A stretch of 60,456 bases of DNA, taken from assembly GCA_937897985.1 (NCBI GenBank), contig CALCBD010000059.1, positions 1-60,456 of the forward strand, in the 5' to 3' direction. A program made the position numbers and the translations under genes. A model generated the notes under the pieces. It had not been told where the DNA came from and did no database searches. It saw nothing but the letters and a program-made list of their open reading frames with translations. This DNA is from an uncultured Paludibacter sp. Lineage in GTDB: Bacteria > Bacteroidota > Bacteroidia > Bacteroidales > Paludibacteraceae. Position 1 is the stretch's first letter, and each line of letters begins with the position of its first letter. Positions 16,440 to 26,475 of the stretch are shown here, piece by piece.

Positions 16440-19289
16440 ATGAAAGATACATTAAAACGCAGACACATAGGAGTTTCTGAAAAAGATGAAGCCAAAATGC
16501 TTGAAGTTATCGGTGTTATGTCAATTGACGAATTGATTGATCAGACCATTCCGCAAAACATTAGATTAAAAGAACCGATTGTGTTACCGGAGCCAATGAC
16601 TGAATACCAATATCTGCGGCACATTACGGAAGTTTCATTGAAAAACAGGGTTTTCACTTCGTATATCGGGCAGGGTTGGTATGATACGGTTACTCCTGCT
16701 GTCATTCAGCGCAATATATTTGAGAATCCTTCATGGTACACTTCTTACACACCCTATCAGGCCGAAATTTCACAGGGAAGATTAGAAGCTTTACTTAATT
16801 TTCAGACTGCAGTATCTGATTTTACAGGTTTACCACTTGCCAATGCTTCACTTTTGGACGAAGCAACTGCCGCCGCCGAAGCTGCTACAATGATGTATAA
16901 TCTGCGTAGCCGCGATCAGGTTAAAAATAATGCCGATTGTTTATTTGTCGATAAGAATATTTTCCCATCAACTTTGGCTGTTATTCAAACCAGAGCCAAA
17001 GCACAGGGTATTAAGGTAGTAACTGGCGATTTTTCGGTTTTTAAATTTGACTCTGAACATTTCGGGGCCATTGTTCAATATCCTGATGCTGAAGGAAATA
17101 TCGAAGACTATGCAGGTTTTGTCAACGCTGCTCATTCAGCTAATTGTAAAGTGGCTGTTGCTGCCGATATTTTAAGTTTAGCCCTGCTTACTCCTCCCGG
17201 CGAATGGGGTGCCGATATTGCTTTCGGTTCAACTCAGCGCTGGGGAATTCCAATGTTCTTTGGAGGACCATCGGCGGCTTATTTTGCTACACGCGAGGAA
17301 TTTAAACGTGATATGCCGGGCAGAATCATCGGAATAAGCAAGGATGCCAACGGCAGATTTGCTTACAGAATGGCTTTACAAACCAGAGAACAACACATTA
17401 AACGCGAAAAAGCGACATCAAATATATGTACTGCACAGGCACTATTAGCCACAATGGCAGGAATGTACACAGTATATCACGGCGCCGTTGGAATTCGTTC
17501 GATTGCACAACGAATTCATGCTATCACCACGTTTATCAACGAAATTTTAGCCGTTTATGGTTTCGGACAGGAAAATGAAAACTTCTTTGATACTTTAAAA
17601 ATAACACTCCCTGAAGATTGTGACATAAAAAAATTCAAAAAAATTGCTCTCGACAATGAAGTTAATTTTCATTATTTCGAAACGGGTGAAATCGGCCTCA
17701 GCATTGATGAAACAACCGATATTGATGATGTTAATACTCTGATTGGTATATTTGCTGCTGCTGCAGGCAATAATCCTGTATTTGCCACTGAGGATGAACT
17801 GGAAAATCTGCAATCTTTTGATGAAATGTTCGATAGAAAATCAGAATTTCTGACTGCTGACGTTTTCGGAAAATTCCATAGTGAGACTGATTTAATGCGA
17901 TACATTAAAAAACTCGAAAGGCGTGATATTTCGCTGACTCATTCGATGATTTCACTTGGGTCGTGCACAATGAAACTGAATGCAGCATCCGAATTATTGG
18001 CTCTGAGCCGTCCTGAGTTAAATGCGGTACATCCGCTTGCACCCATCGATCAGACTGAAGGTTACCAACAAATCATCAGCGAATTGGAAAACTATCTGGC
18101 AGTCATCACCGGACTGGATGCCTGTAGTTTACAACCCAACTCGGGTGCAGCCGGTGAATTTGCCGGTTTAATGACAATTAAAGCTTATTTTGAATCGAAA
18201 GGGGAACATCAGCGTAATACTGTTTTAATTCCTGCATCGGCACATGGAACTAATCCTGCCTCGGCGCATCAGGCCGGACTCGAAATTGTGGTAGTGAAAT
18301 GTGATGAAAACGGAAATACAGATATTTACGACTGGAAAGAAAAAGCTGAAGCCAACAGAAATAATCTATTGGGTTGTATGATTACTTATCCGTCAACTCA
18401 TGGTATTTTCGAGGCAAGCATTCAACTCATGTGCGAAACCATACATGAAAACGGAGGGATGGTTTATATGGATGGTGCCAATATGAATGCTCAGGTAGGG
18501 CTCACAAATCCCGGAATCATCGGAGCTGACGTATGCCATTTGAATCTTCATAAAACCTTTGCTATTCCTCACGGAGGTGGTGGTCCGGGCGTAGGACCTA
18601 TTTGTGTGGCTAAACATCTGCAACCGTTTTTACCTGCAAAACTTAAAGGTGTTAATAAAGTTGCTTCAGCTCCTTACGGAAGCGCCGGAGTTTTGCCTAT
18701 TACTTACGGTTATATACTGATGATGGGCGAAGAAGGACTTACTGCTGCTACTAAATATGCCATTCTCAATGCCAATTACCTCGCTGTTCAGCTCGGAAAA
18801 TCCTATGGAATTCTTTATACCGGCGAAAACGGTCGTGTTGGTCACGAACTCATACTCGAAGCCAGGAACTTCAAACCGGTTTCAGGTGTTACCGAGACTG
18901 ATATAGCCAAACGGTTAATGGATTATGGTTTTCACGCTCCTACCCTTTCATTCCCTGTTCACGGCACCCTTATGATTGAACCAACTGAAAGTGAGTCGCT
19001 GGCTGAGCTTGACAGATTTACCGATGCCATGTTGCAGATTTATAATGAGATAAAGGAAATTGAAAACGGAACTGCAGATCAGAATGATAATGTTTTAATC
19101 AATTCACCACATCCTGAATATTCAATTGTTTCGGATGAGTGGAACCATCCTTACAGCCGAATGAAAGCTGCATATCCAACCGAATGGGTAGCTGAAAACA
19201 AATTCTGGATGAATGTAGCCCGCGTGGATAATGCTTTCGGCGACAGGAATCTGGTTTGTACCTGCCGTCCTACTTCTGACTGGGAATAA
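16440..19289 (+). CDS. gcvP: Glycine dehydrogenase (decarboxylating), P protein
   Basis: P protein of the glycine cleavage system. It decarboxylates glycine on PLP and passes the aminomethyl group to the lipoyl arm of GcvH. This is the single-chain form (949 residues) with an N-terminal half and a catalytic C-terminal half, unlike the split GcvPA/GcvPB type. The PLP lysine lies in NLHKTFAIPHGGGGPGVGPI near residue 705. N-terminal family blocks include RRHIGVSEKDEAKMLEVIG and FTSYIGQGWYDT. The ATG at 16440 was chosen because the upstream TTG falls within the -7 box. gcvT is far away at 46493, and no gcvH is seen in this window. Confidence 0.96.
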   Translation: MKDTLKRRHIGVSEKDEAKMLEVIGVMSIDELIDQTIPQNIRLKEPIVLPEPMTEYQYLRHITEVSLKNRVFTSYIGQGWYDTVTPAVIQRNIFENPSWYTSYTPYQAEISQGRLEALLNFQTAVSDFTGLPLANASLLDEATAAAEAATMMYNLRSRDQVKNNADCLFVDKNIFPSTLAVIQTRAKAQGIKVVTGDFSVFKFDSEHFGAIVQYPDAEGNIEDYAGFVNAAHSANCKVAVAADILSLALLTPPGEWGADIAFGSTQRWGIPMFFGGPSAAYFATREEFKRDMPGRIIGISKDANGRFAYRMALQTREQHIKREKATSNICTAQALLATMAGMYTVYHGAVGIRSIAQRIHAITTFINEILAVYGFGQENENFFDTLKITLPEDCDIKKFKKIALDNEVNFHYFETGEIGLSIDETTDIDDVNTLIGIFAAAAGNNPVFATEDELENLQSFDEMFDRKSEFLTADVFGKFHSETDLMRYIKKLERRDISLTHSMISLGSCTMKLNAASELLALSRPELNAVHPLAPIDQTEGYQQIISELENYLAVITGLDACSLQPNSGAAGEFAGLMTIKAYFESKGEHQRNTVLIPASAHGTNPASAHQAGLEIVVVKCDENGNTDIYDWKEKAEANRNNLLGCMITYPSTHGIFEASIQLMCETIHENGGMVYMDGANMNAQVGLTNPGIIGADVCHLNLHKTFAIPHGGGGPGVGPICVAKHLQPFLPAKLKGVNKVASAPYGSAGVLPITYGYILMMGEEGLTAATKYAILNANYLAVQLGKSYGILYTGENGRVGHELILEARNFKPVSGVTETDIAKRLMDYGFHAPTLSFPVHGTLMIEPTESESLAELDRFTDAMLQIYNEIKEIENGTADQNDNVLINSPHPEYSIVSDEWNHPYSRMKAAYPTEWVAENKFWMNVARVDNAFGDRNLVCTCRPTSDWE

Positions 19290-19400
19290 AATGCCCTGAG
19301 GTTATTGACATTTTATAGTAAAAAAATTGAGTTGTTTTGATGTCGGGGAATTTAACGGAGTTAATGGAAGTGATGGGAGTAATTGAAGTTGCTGAAATTA

Positions 19401-19505
19401 GGAAGTTATAGAAGCTATAGAAGTTATAGAAGTTATAGAAGTTAATGAAGTTATAGAAGTTATAGAAGTTATGGAAGTTATAGAAGTTATGGAAGTTATG
19501 GAAGC
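19401..19505. repeat. 9-bp minisatellite (GAAGTTATA)
   Basis: About eleven imperfect tandem copies of GAAGTTATA/GAAGTTATG follow gcvP. The less regular lead-in starts near 19350. The same 9-mer is the core of the larger array at 52270-52690. It is unlikely to be coding. Confidence 0.8.
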
Positions 19506-19580
19506 TCGTTGAATATGACTTTCAGTATCTATTCATTTTTTGTTAAATTACTGTGAATTTATAAAGTTTACTTTAAACGC

Positions 19581-19612
19581 AAAGTCGTCCTGATAGCTAT
19601 CGGGACGACTTT
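19581..19612 (+). terminator. Strong hairpin between gcvP and the response regulator gene
   Basis: AAAGTCGTCC pairs with GGACGACTTT. The interior TGATAGCTATCG is itself self-complementary, giving an almost uninterrupted stem. It is followed by GTTTTATG. It lies between convergent genes and may serve both. Confidence 0.75.
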
Positions 19613-19705
19613 GTTTTATGAAACTTCTTGCTGAACATCTGCAACCACAGTTGAAATAAGAGCCTGAACATTTGCAGGTAAAATCAATTAACCATCAAAT
19701 TTCCG

Positions 19706-20359
19706 TTAAATATAATATTCGGGAGTATCCACAATTCCGGCCCTCATTGCATATTTTGTGGCTTCGTAAATGGTATTGACTTCAATCTTACGGAAAATAT
19801 TCTTACGATGTGTCATGATGGTATGTACACTTACAAATCTGTTATTGGCAATTTCCTTCGATGTTTTCCCCATAGCCATCTCCTTCAGAATCTCCTGTTC
19901 AGTAGTGGTTAGCAGGTTTTTAGGAAGTGCAGCATCGGTTTTTCTCGAATTGTCGAGCAGTATATTACTGACATGACTGCTAATATATCTGTTTCCCTTC
20001 AACGATTCATTCAGGGCAGATTTTAACTCATCAATCGAACCGTCCTTCATTATTACACCGAAACTGATTGTATTATAAAGAACTGACCTCAGCAACTGAT
20101 TACTCAGAGAGTCCGAAAATAACAACCATAAGGTCTGACTAAAACGTGTGCCAATGTTGATTAACTCTTCTGCACTTTCAAAGTCAAAAAGCGTATAATC
20201 AAGTATAACCAATGAATTTGAATCCTTCATTAATTCTTCAATCAACTGTTTTTTCTGATTTACTTCAGCAATACTGTACTGATCAGTAGATTGAGCCAGC
20301 AAATATCGCCATCCCGACTTACTGATATCCTGATTATCTGCTAAAATGATTTTTCTCAT
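19706..20359 (-). CDS. LuxR/NarL-type DNA-binding response regulator
   Basis: Two-domain regulator of 217 residues. The receiver domain (about 1-120) has the acidic pocket in MRKIILADNQD and the phosphoacceptor Asp54 in VILDYTLFDF. GVIMKDGSIDEL supplies the conserved Lys. The GerE/LuxR helix-turn-helix (about 150-210) has LTTTEQEILKEMAMGKTSKEIA and SVHTIMTHRKNIFRKI. No histidine kinase gene is nearby. It lies downstream of gldN on the same strand but is separated by a strong hairpin, so it probably has its own promoter. A role in controlling the secretion genes is only a guess from position. Confidence 0.9.
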   Translation of the reverse strand: MRKIILADNQDISKSGWRYLLAQSTDQYSIAEVNQKKQLIEELMKDSNSLVILDYTLFDFESAEELINIGTRFSQTLWLLFSDSLSNQLLRSVLYNTISFGVIMKDGSIDELKSALNESLKGNRYISSHVSNILLDNSRKTDAALPKNLLTTTEQEILKEMAMGKTSKEIANNRFVSVHTIMTHRKNIFRKIEVNTIYEATKYAMRAGIVDTPEYYI

Positions 20360-20490
20360 TCTGTAAAGTATTTTTTATTTCGGATTTGTTTTTCAGATGA
20401 TATCCATCTGCACTGAAAAGTAAAAGAGAATCTTTGCAATTGTCTGTATATTTCAGTGAAAAGATTGAATTCAGGTATCTGTCAACTAAA

Positions 20491-20530
20491 ACAGGATAAA
20501 ATCAAAATTGTTTTATTGATTTTATCCTGT
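20491..20530 (-). terminator. Terminator of the porP-gldKLMN operon
   Basis: Perfect 15-bp inverted repeat ACAGGATAAAATCAA / TTGATTTTATCCTGT with a 10-base loop, 24 bases after the gldN stop. On the - strand it is followed by TTTTAG. The outer bases AACT / AGTT extend it. Confidence 0.85.
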
Positions 20531-20554
20531 CAGTTGAATTATGTTATTTAATTG

Positions 20555-21523
20555 TCAGTATTCCCAGATATCCTGTTCAATATTCAACAATTCGGTTTCA
20601 ATACGTTTTTGCTCTTTAAGTATTTGTTCGGGTTGATTGTAAGCCTGAAGCAACATTCGGTTGAACATATTGCTATCGCCCAGAATATAGCTCGAATAAA
20701 GCTTTTGTGCAAAGAACTCGTCAAATGTAAGTCGCTGACTGTCATTTCCGTTCGGGATCATGTATTGTTTCGAAAGGTATGGACGTAATTCATCAAAAAG
20801 GTACCAGCAGGTCACCGAACTTTGTAAAAAGTTCCAGGCCGATTCGCCTGTACGTTTCAGTCCGGTCATATTTGCATTGGTAACATTGGTTTCGTTATAT
20901 ACATAGATAGGTGCAATACCAATTATTTTTGAGAACATCTTCGAATAATGTTTATTAAAGAAAATCACTTCCTGAATAATAAACTTCATTTGTTTTGACG
21001 CATAGTCCTCATAATTATAAGAACTTACCTTATTCTGATTGGTCAGCATATCTTTTTCGATGATACTGCTGATTCTCGGGGTATTATTGGACGGATTCCA
21101 GTCGCAGGTAGCATATCTGTTTTTCACACTATCAGCCGGAATCGGAGTTTCATAATTCGGTTGAATATCAAAGTCTATTTTGTCATACGCTTTTACCTTG
21201 CCTTCCACAGTAGCGTCAAGTATAATCCTGAACAGACTTTTGTATCTTTCGTTTGGTTTTACAGGGAAATACAAACGATTATTGGGTTTATCCCTTAAAT
21301 CGATAATACGGTAAACGGTACGTGACCATACAATGTCGTCGGCACGGTGATTAATTTTTGATACTGTATCGGCCATTGCATCCATTTGCATGGTTTGAAT
21401 GGCAATATTTCCCTTCAAATCAAAAAAAGGTAATGACTTTTCCTGTGCTAAAGTTATATGGCTTACCGGCAGCATACAAAGCATGATACCAATAGACAGA
21501 TAAGTTTTAAAACCTGCTTTCAT
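20555..21523 (-). CDS. gldN: Type IX secretion protein GldN/PorN
   Basis: Periplasmic component of the type IX secretion ring. In characterised systems PorN/GldN binds the lipoprotein PorK/GldK to form large rings under the outer membrane. The 322-residue protein starts with a signal peptide (MKAGFKTYLSIGIMLCMLPV, cleavage near SHITLAQ). Family blocks include DDIVWSRTVYRIIDLRDKPN, LYFPVKP, LFRIILDATVEGKVKAYD and the FDEFFAQKLYSSYILGDSNM region. It is the last gene of the porP-gldK-gldL-gldM-gldN order, 30 bases after gldM. Confidence 0.93.
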   Translation of the reverse strand: MKAGFKTYLSIGIMLCMLPVSHITLAQEKSLPFFDLKGNIAIQTMQMDAMADTVSKINHRADDIVWSRTVYRIIDLRDKPNNRLYFPVKPNERYKSLFRIILDATVEGKVKAYDKIDFDIQPNYETPIPADSVKNRYATCDWNPSNNTPRISSIIEKDMLTNQNKVSSYNYEDYASKQMKFIIQEVIFFNKHYSKMFSKIIGIAPIYVYNETNVTNANMTGLKRTGESAWNFLQSSVTCWYLFDELRPYLSKQYMIPNGNDSQRLTFDEFFAQKLYSSYILGDSNMFNRMLLQAYNQPEQILKEQKRIETELLNIEQDIWEY

Positions 21524-21553
21524 ATATTTATTTTTACTTTATTGATTGGTTGT

Positions 21554-23086
21554 TTAAATTAGCTTTACAACGATAGCTCCCAGCGATTGTACATTTCTGT
21601 CGGGACCTACTGCTTTTATATTACTTAAAATAAGATTTCTGCCTTTCGTTAATCTGTTCAGAAAATTGATATCCAGTTTTGAACCTGATACCGAAAGTGG
21701 TGCCAGTCCTTCAACTATCATAGTGAACGAAATAATAGAGAATTTTGCCTGTACAAGCGCATCCTGACCATAACTTGCAATCAGATTGGCTCCTCTCAAT
21801 TCATCCATTGTCATAGCGCCTTCATTTTCATTGCCTTTCGAATCGAGCAGGAAGACTGAAGGTTTGGGTAGTCGTTTAATTCTGAAAATGCTGCTACCCA
21901 TGCTCATTTCCTTTTTATCAATTTTTCCGAATACGGATACTTTTAATTCACCTTCGCGGGTTGGATTGATAATATATTTACCTTTACCACGGTTTTCGGA
22001 AGTTCCGCCTTCAACACTGATTCTTACATTTTCGGGGGCAACTCCGGGCACCGAAACGCTGAATTTGTTTTCTATTCCTCTGTAAACCACGTTCAAATCC
22101 TCATTCGAAATAGTTGCCGATGGTTCGCCAACCATATAGTCCGATTCAAAACGATAAGCCATGATATTACCATCTTTACCCGGAATTCTGATTTCGCCCG
22201 AATATTTGGAAGGTCCGAGTTTTCCACCGGCAATAAATTCATACATACCGTTTTTACCAAGTTGTCGTCCGCCTACATAATATTCAGGAATTTTGGTTGA
22301 ATCAACGGCCGAAAGTACAATACGGGCACTGTATTTTTCACCTCTGAACACGAATTTCGAATTGGGTACAACTAATGCTTCGATTTTATTAACCCTGAAA
22401 TCGGAAGCATCGGTCTGCCCTTTCAGGTATTGAATAATCTCTGATTCCGAAGCTCTTACGTCGCTTTGATACTTTGTTAACAATGTAACTACCGCCGAAA
22501 CAGGCATCATCTCAAACATTGCATTTTCCCATGGTACAATCTCGCCCGATTGTTTGCTTTTCATTGCATTGGTCGAAAACAGATTTTTGTACATTTTCTG
22601 TTTCGTGATATTTTTGTCCGAAAAACTAACTAATGTATCGCAATAGCTTTTCAGTTTCGCTTTTAAAATCTTACCGTTGCCACCAACGAGCGCATACTGG
22701 CCGGCTGCATCAAGATTATCGCGTGAGATAATTTCTCTCGATTTCGGATCGGCCTTGTCTTTATCTGCAATTTTTACAATGTCTGCTTTGAATTTTTCGA
22801 TGTACTGAAAAATATCATCCGATTGCTTTCTGATTTGCTTTGCTTTTTTCAGCCAACCGCCTACTTTTTCGGGGTTTTGTTTGTACTGATATTCAAAATC
22901 CTCATAAAGATAATTGTTACGCATATCCGACGATTCAATGGTAGAATGTAAACTGTTGTCAACCATCGTAAATCCGTTCAGTATTTCGCTTGATACATTC
23001 AGTGCCAGCATTGCTGTCAGCACCAGATACATCATGCCAATCATCTTTTGTCTTGGCGTTTCGGGACAATTTTTTGCTCCACTCAT
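21554..23086 (-). CDS. gldM: Type IX secretion/gliding motor protein GldM/PorM
   Basis: Inner-membrane-anchored periplasmic shaft of the proton-driven type IX motor, 510 residues. One N-terminal transmembrane helix (about residues 14-36, KMIGMMYLVLTAMLALNVSS) is followed by the long periplasmic domains that contact the PorK/PorN ring. The starting peptide MSGAKNCPETPRQKMIGMMY is characteristic. It pairs with GldL, whose gene ends 49 bases upstream. Length agrees with known PorM/GldM proteins of about 510-520 residues. Confidence 0.95.
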   Translation of the reverse strand: MSGAKNCPETPRQKMIGMMYLVLTAMLALNVSSEILNGFTMVDNSLHSTIESSDMRNNYLYEDFEYQYKQNPEKVGGWLKKAKQIRKQSDDIFQYIEKFKADIVKIADKDKADPKSREIISRDNLDAAGQYALVGGNGKILKAKLKSYCDTLVSFSDKNITKQKMYKNLFSTNAMKSKQSGEIVPWENAMFEMMPVSAVVTLLTKYQSDVRASESEIIQYLKGQTDASDFRVNKIEALVVPNSKFVFRGEKYSARIVLSAVDSTKIPEYYVGGRQLGKNGMYEFIAGGKLGPSKYSGEIRIPGKDGNIMAYRFESDYMVGEPSATISNEDLNVVYRGIENKFSVSVPGVAPENVRISVEGGTSENRGKGKYIINPTREGELKVSVFGKIDKKEMSMGSSIFRIKRLPKPSVFLLDSKGNENEGAMTMDELRGANLIASYGQDALVQAKFSIISFTMIVEGLAPLSVSGSKLDINFLNRLTKGRNLILSNIKAVGPDRNVQSLGAIVVKLI

Positions 23087-23135
23087 TGTGATTATTCTTT
23101 AATAGTTTGCTTTCAAAGGGATATAATCACTTAAA

Positions 23136-24008
23136 TCAACTTAATGCGTTTAACATATTACCATATACCTGATTCAGTTCGGCAACCTGTTTGGATAGTT
23201 TTTCCGTTCCCGATTTAAAAATTTCAGTCTGTTCTGCAGCATTTTGCGATAATATTTTTACCTTTTCCATGCTCGAATTGATTGCATTCAAATCAGTTCC
23301 CACCACTTTAATTGCTTCGTTATGTTTGGCAATTCCTTCGGATTGTGCCTGAATATTTTTGAGTTGTATTTCGTAAACTGCATTAATCGAAGCCAGACTC
23401 TTGTTAATTTCGTCCAATTTCAGAGCATACGATTTTGTGTTTTTATCCACCATTTCCAATCCTGTATTAATGGATTGATACGAGCTGTGAAGGTTACCGG
23501 CTGCATGGTTGAGCTGTTCCTGTGTATGAACATATTTCGAAGCTGCATTCGATGCATCTTCAAGGTTTGAACTCAGCTTTTCGGTCGATTTTACAACTGA
23601 CGACAATGAATTGAGTTGTTCGGCTGTAGTCGATAAATTTCGTATGCCATCGGCGAGTTTTTTTACGTCATCGTCACTGATCGATTCTGAATAATTTACT
23701 TTCAACGACGATTTTTGAACGTCTGTTTGTTGAAGTTTTGTTAAACTATTGAGTGTTTCATTTTCAAAATCAAAAACCTTGTTCCAATCAAATTCCTTGG
23801 TTGGTTTATCGAATACCCCGAGTGCAAATATGATGGCTTCAACTATCATTCCGAATCCAAGCATATAATTTGCGCCATTCAAATGGAGAATTTTGAACAT
23901 TGCACCCAAAATAACTACCGAAGCACCAAGGCTGTAAGCTGCACCTACTATGCGTTTCATTTTGGGTGAATTCCACCAGATATCAAATTTTGTCTGATTA
24001 GTTGACAT
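23136..24008 (-). CDS. gldL: Type IX secretion/gliding motor protein GldL/PorL
   Basis: Cytoplasmic-membrane partner of GldM; together they harvest proton-motive force. The 290-residue chain has two N-terminal transmembrane helices (about 17-37 and 45-64). These include GAMFKILHLNGANYMLGFGMIVEAIIF, described here as the region carrying the conserved membrane Glu. A long cytoplasmic, Ser/Asn/Lys-rich, probably coiled-coil region follows to the C-terminus. It lies between gldK and gldM with short gaps (36 and 49 bases). Confidence 0.95.
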   Translation of the reverse strand: MSTNQTKFDIWWNSPKMKRIVGAAYSLGASVVILGAMFKILHLNGANYMLGFGMIVEAIIFALGVFDKPTKEFDWNKVFDFENETLNSLTKLQQTDVQKSSLKVNYSESISDDDVKKLADGIRNLSTTAEQLNSLSSVVKSTEKLSSNLEDASNAASKYVHTQEQLNHAAGNLHSSYQSINTGLEMVDKNTKSYALKLDEINKSLASINAVYEIQLKNIQAQSEGIAKHNEAIKVVGTDLNAINSSMEKVKILSQNAAEQTEIFKSGTEKLSKQVAELNQVYGNMLNALS

Positions 24009-24044
24009 ATTTTTACTGTACTAAGTTAATTTTGAAATAATTTT

Positions 24045-25451
24045 TTATTCTCCGTTGAATGAACGAACACAACGGAATCCGATATAAGGGCGACTTTCAT
24101 ACTGATATTCATAAGTACGTACGCCGCATTGCAAATAATAAGCGATATCTTTCCATGAACCTCCTTTTACAACTTTACGTTTCAGAATATCCGGATCATC
24201 ACTTTTTGCATTGTACTGATAAGTCGGGTTCATATCCGAAACCAGCGTATTTGAAGAATTTACATAAGCTGACGATGTCCATTCGGCTACATTACCTGCC
24301 ATATCGTACAAGCCATAATCGTTGGGTTTAAATGTTCCCACTTTCATCGTTGTTGAACCGGTATCCTCGGTATATGCACCACGCATGGGTTTAAAATTGG
24401 CAAGGAAACAACCATCGTTGCCACGGATGTAATTTCCACCCCATGGATAAAGACTTAATTGTTTTCCTCCGCGTGCAGCGTATTCCCATTCGGCTTCGGT
24501 TGGGAGTCGGTATTCCTGAGCGCTTACCTTATGTGTCGAATTATAAAGCTGAGTTCTCCACTGGCAGAAGGCCTGAGCCTGTTCCCAGGTTACACCTACC
24601 ACCGGATATTTTGCAAATCCCGGATGTGAAAAGTACATTTTCATTTTCGGTTCATTGTATGCAAACTGAAAATCGCGCAACCACATCATGGTATCCGGAT
24701 AAACATTCACTATACGCATCGAAATCAGATCATTGCTGTTTCTTAATTTTCGTTCGATGGTTTTATTAACAATTACTCCTGCTTCGTTGACATAAGATGT
24801 ATCTACACGTACCTTTGCATTGGCCGGATATGCTCCTGTATTTACATTGTATTTATTTTGTGGCAGTGCAGCCTGGTCATAATTCATCCATTCGTACTTG
24901 TAGGTAAGTTTTCCGGGATTAATCTGACGCGATCTGCCTAATGAGCTCTGATTGTTATAGTATAATCTTCCTAAAATTGTTTTAACCGAATCGTCTTTTG
25001 ATGACCAGGGTATTTGTGCTCTCCAGTTCAAAGGTACTTTTGAAAGTTCTTCGGGACTTAAGTTTTCGAGTGGGTTTTCCTTGCTTCTGTAGGTTGTTAA
25101 TTTCTGATATCCGGTTGCGTTCGATTGTATAAGCATTCGCATAGCAATCGAATCTCTTACCCATACCACGAATTGTTTATACTGGTCGTTGGTAATTTCG
25201 TTGGCATCCATCCAGAATGCTTCAACAGTCACATTAACCGGTTTATCGGCAACCTGACCGAAAGCGGATTCATCGTTGGCACCCATGATAAATGCACCAC
25301 GTTTGATGAAAACCATTCCGTAGGGATTATCTTCTTTAAAGCGGGTGGTAAGTACAGTTTTTTTGGTAATACCTGTCAATTCTCCCACAGGTCTGGCAGC
25401 CACAATTATCAATAAGACAAGTGCAATAATAGTCAGATTTTTTTTTGTCAT
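24045..25451 (-). CDS. gldK: Type IX secretion ring protein GldK/PorK
   Basis: FGE-sulfatase/SUMF1-fold protein of 468 residues, the ring-forming partner of GldN. The fold is visible in GMVFIKRGAFIMGAND (about 45-60), FWMDANEITNDQYKQFV, YPVVGVTWEQAQAFCQWRT, YRLPTEAEWEYAARGGKQL, GLYDMAGNVAEWTSSAY and the terminal YIGFRCVR. Characterised PorK/GldK proteins are lipoproteins. Here the N-terminal hydrophobic stretch (residues about 6-20) has no lipobox Cys. An in-frame TAA lies upstream, with no other start between it and this ATG. It may be held by an uncleaved anchor or a non-lipid signal. The gene lies 52 bases after porP. Confidence 0.94.
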   Translation of the reverse strand: MTKKNLTIIALVLLIIVAARPVGELTGITKKTVLTTRFKEDNPYGMVFIKRGAFIMGANDESAFGQVADKPVNVTVEAFWMDANEITNDQYKQFVVWVRDSIAMRMLIQSNATGYQKLTTYRSKENPLENLSPEELSKVPLNWRAQIPWSSKDDSVKTILGRLYYNNQSSLGRSRQINPGKLTYKYEWMNYDQAALPQNKYNVNTGAYPANAKVRVDTSYVNEAGVIVNKTIERKLRNSNDLISMRIVNVYPDTMMWLRDFQFAYNEPKMKMYFSHPGFAKYPVVGVTWEQAQAFCQWRTQLYNSTHKVSAQEYRLPTEAEWEYAARGGKQLSLYPWGGNYIRGNDGCFLANFKPMRGAYTEDTGSTTMKVGTFKPNDYGLYDMAGNVAEWTSSAYVNSSNTLVSDMNPTYQYNAKSDDPDILKRKVVKGGSWKDIAYYLQCGVRTYEYQYESRPYIGFRCVRSFNGE

Positions 25452-25503
25452 TGTGATAATAATTATTTTGAGATAAAATTATTTACTAAATTGTTAATGA
25501 AAA

Positions 25504-26463
25504 TCAGAGGAAACGAACGCTTTTAAATTTTTTCGAATTTTTATTGAAAACGTATTCAAAACTGTAAATCAGCACAAATTCATGTGACCCGTAATTCGTT
25601 GTAATCAACTTATTGGTCGATATATCGAACGAATAGCCTAAAGTCACACCACCGGCGATATTAATTCCGGCCATCAAAACCACAGCATCCTCAAATCTGT
25701 AAGTCAGTCCTCCCCAGTATTTGTTATTGTATTCGAGCCGTGACGATAAATCGAGCTGCCAGCTTGAAAAATCGGTTTTCAACAGCATCGATGGCTTTAA
25801 AACATACTTTTCATTTTGCAGCTTATAATCAAATCCACCGGTTGCAAACAAAGCATTTGAAATACTGAATTGTGCGGTATTCGACCAGTCGACAACCGGT
25901 TGGTTCAGATGTTGAAATGACACACCGCTGTACCAGTTTTTCATCGAAAACCACGCACCAACGCTCATGTCAAAACTTGTTCCGCTCACATTGGTGATGG
26001 GTATCGCCGGATCGGCAGTTAATTTGTGATACTCACCGATATTAATATTATGACGGGCAACACTGTCGCCACTGAAAGAAACATTTACAAATCCGATATC
26101 GGTTCCCAGACTCAGGCGTCCTTTACCTATATTTTTCTTATAAGAATACTGCAAATGAAAAGATTGATTGGAAAATCCGCCGAATTTGTCCTTCAGGAAA
26201 CTAAGTCCGATACCCTGAACAGAATTGCCAAATTTTAAGGGCGAACTGATACTGAAAAGGGTGGTCGAACCTCCGCCTCCGGGAAAATTCAACCAGTTAA
26301 TTCTTTGTTGTCCGATCACATCTATCATTTCACTTTCACCTACCGCTGCAGGATTAAATGATGAATTATGTAGCATATACTGACTTATCTGCGCATCGAA
26401 TTGTGAATATACCGATCCTGTAAAAATGAATAAAAATAAAATAAATATATAATATTTTTTCAT
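25504..26463 (-). CDS. porP: Type IX secretion outer-membrane protein PorP/SprF
   Basis: A 319-residue outer-membrane beta-barrel of the PorP/SprF family. It has a signal peptide (MKKYYIFILFLFIFTGSVYS) and the family opening FDAQISQYMLHNSSFNPAAVGES. Alternating hydrophobic beta strands follow to the C-terminus. As first gene of the porP-gldKLMN operon it probably provides the outer-membrane anchor for the ring or a substrate. A small stem-loop lies in its leader at 26476-26507. Confidence 0.94.
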   Translation of the reverse strand: MKKYYIFILFLFIFTGSVYSQFDAQISQYMLHNSSFNPAAVGESEMIDVIGQQRINWLNFPGGGGSTTLFSISSPLKFGNSVQGIGLSFLKDKFGGFSNQSFHLQYSYKKNIGKGRLSLGTDIGFVNVSFSGDSVARHNINIGEYHKLTADPAIPITNVSGTSFDMSVGAWFSMKNWYSGVSFQHLNQPVVDWSNTAQFSISNALFATGGFDYKLQNEKYVLKPSMLLKTDFSSWQLDLSSRLEYNNKYWGGLTYRFEDAVVLMAGINIAGGVTLGYSFDISTNKLITTNYGSHEFVLIYSFEYVFNKNSKKFKSVRFL

Positions 26464-26475
26464 GAGATGCTATGA

